Source: CAXSEF01 sp964236695
GTDB lineage: Bacteria; Pseudomonadota; Alphaproteobacteria; Acetobacterales; Acetobacteraceae
DNA: 64,000 nt
Reading direction: 5' to 3'
Assembly: GCA_964236695.1 (NCBI GenBank)
Contig: CAXSFU010000003.1
Span: 1-64,000, forward strand
Part shown: one piece after another, positions 62,462 to 64,000 of the stretch
Position numbering within the stretch: position 1 is the stretch's first letter
Layout: each line of letters starts with the position of its first letter
Program-made: the position numbers and the translations under genes
Notes under the pieces: model-generated
Seen by the model: only the letters and a program-made list of their open reading frames with translations
Told to the model about the DNA's origin: nothing
Database searches by the model: none

Positions 62462-62595
62462 GGAAGCAAGGCCAGGGGCTCTGCCCCTGGACCCCGCCAA
62501 GGGCGAGCCTTTGGAATCCACGACTTAAGTCAAGGGATCAAAGGGCCTCACGGCCCTTTGCGGGTCTGGGCGGAGCCCAGCCTTGCTTGCTTCCT
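62461..62595. repeat. Family B palindromic repeat, copy 14 (long form), between bchD and bchO
   Basis: Starts on the last base of the bchD stop (GGAAGCAAGGCCAGG) and ends CCTTGCTTGCTTCC 5 bases before bchO. It has the CAAAGGGCC-TCAC-GGCCCTTTG hairpin and CCAGGGGCTCTGCCCCTGG. Confidence 0.87.
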
Positions 62596-62600
62596 CCGCC

Positions 62601-63479
62601 ATGAACTGGGACCTCGCCGGCCGCGACTGGCCCAACCGTGCCCACAGCCGCTTCGTGACCGCCGCCGGCCTGCGCTGGCACGTCCAGGTCCTGGGCGAGG
62701 GCCCGGTGCTCCTGCTGCTGCACGGCACCGGCGCCGCCACCCACTCCTGGCGCGCGCTCGCCCCGCTGCTGGCGCGCCGCTTCACCGTGGTCGCCCCCGA
62801 CCTCCCCGGCCACGGCTTTACCGCCGCGCCGCCCGCCGAGGGCATGTCGCTCCCCGGCATGGCCCGCCGCGTTTCCGCCCTGCTGCGCGCCCTCGACCTG
62901 CCGCCCGCCCTGGTCGCCGGCCACTCCGCCGGCGCCGCCGTGGCCGCGCAGATGGCGATCGACGGCCTGGTCGCGCCCGCCGCGATCATGAGCCTCAACG
63001 GCGCCCTCCTGCCGCTCGCCGCCCGCGAGTCCGTGCTGTTCCCCGCCGCTGCCCGCCTGCTGGCCTCCCTGCCCGTGCTGCCCTGGATCGTGTCGCGCCA
63101 GGCCTCCAACCAGGCCCTGGTGGACCGCATGCTCGCCGGCACCGGCTCGCGCGTCGACCCGGGGGACGCCCGTCTCTACGCCCGCCTGTTCGCCCAGCCG
63201 CGCCATGTCGCCGCCGCCCTGCGCATGATGGCGCGCTGGGACCTCAACGCCTTCGACATCGCCCGCCTGCGCGTGCCCCTGACCCTCGTGGCCGGCGAGC
63301 GCGACGGCATGATCCCGCCCTCCGCCGCCCGCGAGGTCGCCACCCTGCTGCCGGGCGCCCGCCTGGTGCTGCTCCCCGGCCTCGGCCACCTCGCCCACGA
63401 GGAGGACCCCGCCCGCATCGCCGAACTGATCGGCGGGATGGCCGACGCGCACCTGCCCGCCCCGGCCCCCGCCGCATGA
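62601..63479 (+). CDS. bchO: Alpha/beta hydrolase BchO
   Basis: 292-residue alpha/beta hydrolase found with bchID, with a supposed role in Mg chelation or BChl synthesis that is not settled. LLLLHGTGAATHSWRALAPLL is the oxyanion region; the nucleophile elbow is AGHSAGAAVA with Ser109; VAGERDGMIPPSAA and GLGHLAHEEDPARIA carry the likely acid and His. ATG 62601 starts MNWDLAGRDWPNRAHSRFV, typical of BchO. Its stop overlaps the next gene's ATG (ATGA). Confidence 0.93.
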   Translation: MNWDLAGRDWPNRAHSRFVTAAGLRWHVQVLGEGPVLLLLHGTGAATHSWRALAPLLARRFTVVAPDLPGHGFTAAPPAEGMSLPGMARRVSALLRALDLPPALVAGHSAGAAVAAQMAIDGLVAPAAIMSLNGALLPLAARESVLFPAAARLLASLPVLPWIVSRQASNQALVDRMLAGTGSRVDPGDARLYARLFAQPRHVAAALRMMARWDLNAFDIARLRVPLTLVAGERDGMIPPSAAREVATLLPGARLVLLPGLGHLAHEEDPARIAELIGGMADAHLPAPAPAA

Positions 63480-63814
63480 GCGCGCTGTTCGCCAGCGGCC
63501 GCATCGTCGACCTGATCCTGCTGCTGGTCCTCGCCGAGGCCGTGGCCCTGCTCGCGCTGCACCGCGCCACCGGCCGCGGCCCGCCCCCCGCCGCGCTGCT
63601 GCCCAACCTCGCGGCCGGCGCCTGCCTCCTGCTCGCCCTGCGCTCTGCCCTCCGCGGCGCTCCGTGGCCGCTCCTCGCCCTGTGCTTGCTGGGCTCGCTC
63701 CTCGCGCATCTGGCAGACCTGCGGGAGCGCTGGCGCGCGCCAGAAGGACAGGCAGGACAGGGAGCTCTACCCTGGACGGGCAGCCAGCGTTCCCGGGATG
63801 GCGACATCCGCTGA
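63476..63814 (+). CDS. Small membrane protein coupled to bchO, unknown function
   Basis: 112 residues. Three hydrophobic segments (~10-28 IVDLILLLVLAEAVALLAL; ~40-57 LLPNLAAGACLLLALRSA; ~63-80 WPLLALCLLGSLLAHLADL, ending LRERW) describe a small inner-membrane protein. ATG 63476 overlaps the bchO stop. The last ~20 residues (GQAGQGALPWTGSQRS) are encoded by sequence resembling a worn family B fragment, so the original C-terminus probably ended near LRERWRAPE. I do not recognise a named family. Confidence 0.75.
   Translation: MSALFASGRIVDLILLLVLAEAVALLALHRATGRGPPPAALLPNLAAGACLLLALRSALRGAPWPLLALCLLGSLLAHLADLRERWRAPEGQAGQGALPWTGSQRSRDGDIR
63746..63790. repeat. Degenerate family B fragment in the 3' end of the small membrane protein gene
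   Basis: AGGCAGGACAGGGAGCTCTACCCTGGACGGG keeps the order and the CAGGG/CCCTG arms of the CCAGGGGCTCTGCCCCTGG module but with several changes, split here over 63748-63778. Confidence 0.4.
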
Positions 63815-63880
63815 ATGGAATGCCGGACCGTGCCGGCCTGCTCGTCCCGTCATTCCAGACCCGCAGGCTGTCCGCTTCTA

Positions 63881-63955
63881 GGAGAATATCTCCCCGTATA
63901 CCCGATTGGCGCCATAAACGTATATAGACATGCATAGATTGGCAGAGAGTCGGCA
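63881..63955 (+). promoter_or_regulatory. AT-rich leader of the last gene, possible promoter
   Basis: Markedly more AT-rich than the rest of the window (CGTATATAGACATGCATAG). It contains a small palindrome GGAGA-ATA-TCTCC at 63881-63893 and a repeated CGTATA at 63895 and 63919. No well-spaced -35/-10 pair can be defined. Confidence 0.35.
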
Positions 63956-64000
63956 ATGGACGCTGTTCGCAACCCGTTTGCCCCTGGCGCAGGGTTCCCG
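63956..64000 (+). CDS. Start of a probable AAA-type ATP-binding protein (truncated by window end)
   Basis: Only 15 codons are visible: MDAVRNPFAPGAGFP. The RNPFAPGAG opening is one I associate with bacterial ATP-binding proteins of the AAA class. The call rests on memory of that start and needs the downstream sequence. ATG 63956 follows CGGCA without a strong ribosome binding site. Confidence 0.4.
   Translation, partial: MDAVRNPFAPGAGFP

Overview
The window is very GC-rich (roughly 70% or more by eye) and holds most of a photosynthesis gene cluster of a BChl a-producing purple or aerobic anoxygenic phototrophic alphaproteobacterium. I infer the family Acetobacteraceae from three things: the gene order (bchFNBHLM-lhaA-puhABC-acsF-puhE-hemA-bchID-bchO, with ppaA-ppsR-bchG-bchP on the other strand), the base composition, and the dense dispersed GC-rich and T-rich hairpin repeats. 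The genus cannot be named from sequence alone. I see no rRNA, tRNA, CRISPR or transposase.

Layout. 1-4.5 kb: topoisomerase III (-), D-amino acid aminotransferase and adenylylsulfate kinase (+). 5.4-9.5 kb: a XylFGH/RbsBAC-type sugar or polyol ABC transporter with a ribitol-type short-chain dehydrogenase. 9.7-19.8 kb: a ChvE-GguAB-type aldose transporter (-) with L-arabonate dehydratase and 2-keto-3-deoxyarabonate dehydratase (-), a divergent LysR regulator and a ketoglutarate-semialdehyde dehydrogenase (+). This is a non-phosphorylative L-arabinose (or similar aldose) route. The only trace I find of its first enzyme, an aldose 1-dehydrogenase, is a C-terminal stump next to a repeat. 20-31 kb: accessory genes, namely a small unknown protein, a Hint-domain protein, a P1B-type ATPase in an operon with three SPFH (HflK/HflC-like) proteins, and a secreted metallophosphoesterase. 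31.5-34 kb: crtI-crtB. 35-41.9 kb (-): ppaA-ppsR-bchG-bchP-tspO-hemC. 42-63.8 kb (+): the bacteriochlorophyll and reaction-centre assembly superoperon.

How the genes work together. HemA (5-aminolevulinate synthase) and HemC feed tetrapyrrole synthesis. BchI/D/H insert Mg, BchM methylates, AcsF makes ring E with O2, and BchL/N/B reduce protochlorophyllide in the dark. BchF hydrates the 3-vinyl group, BchG attaches the prenyl tail and BchP reduces it. PuhA is the reaction-centre H subunit; LhaA, PuhB, PuhC and PuhE assist complex assembly. CrtI and CrtB make the carotenoid backbone. PpsR and PpaA are the redox/light repressor and antirepressor, and two PpsR-box-like sites lie between the divergent operons. 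pufBALMC, bchXYZ, bchC, bchE and crtCDF are not in the window.

Most notable: (1) PuhE is fused to a complete COG0523/CobW-type metallochaperone GTPase with a long His-rich segment, directly between acsF and hemA. (2) A dispersed palindromic repeat is inserted in frame in bchB, and related copies supply the bchP N-terminus and separate lhaA from its likely coupled start, so a selfish repeat is being read as protein in essential pigment genes. (3) Two repeat families (6 and at least 14 copies) punctuate the window. (4) A metal-ATPase and triple-SPFH operon.
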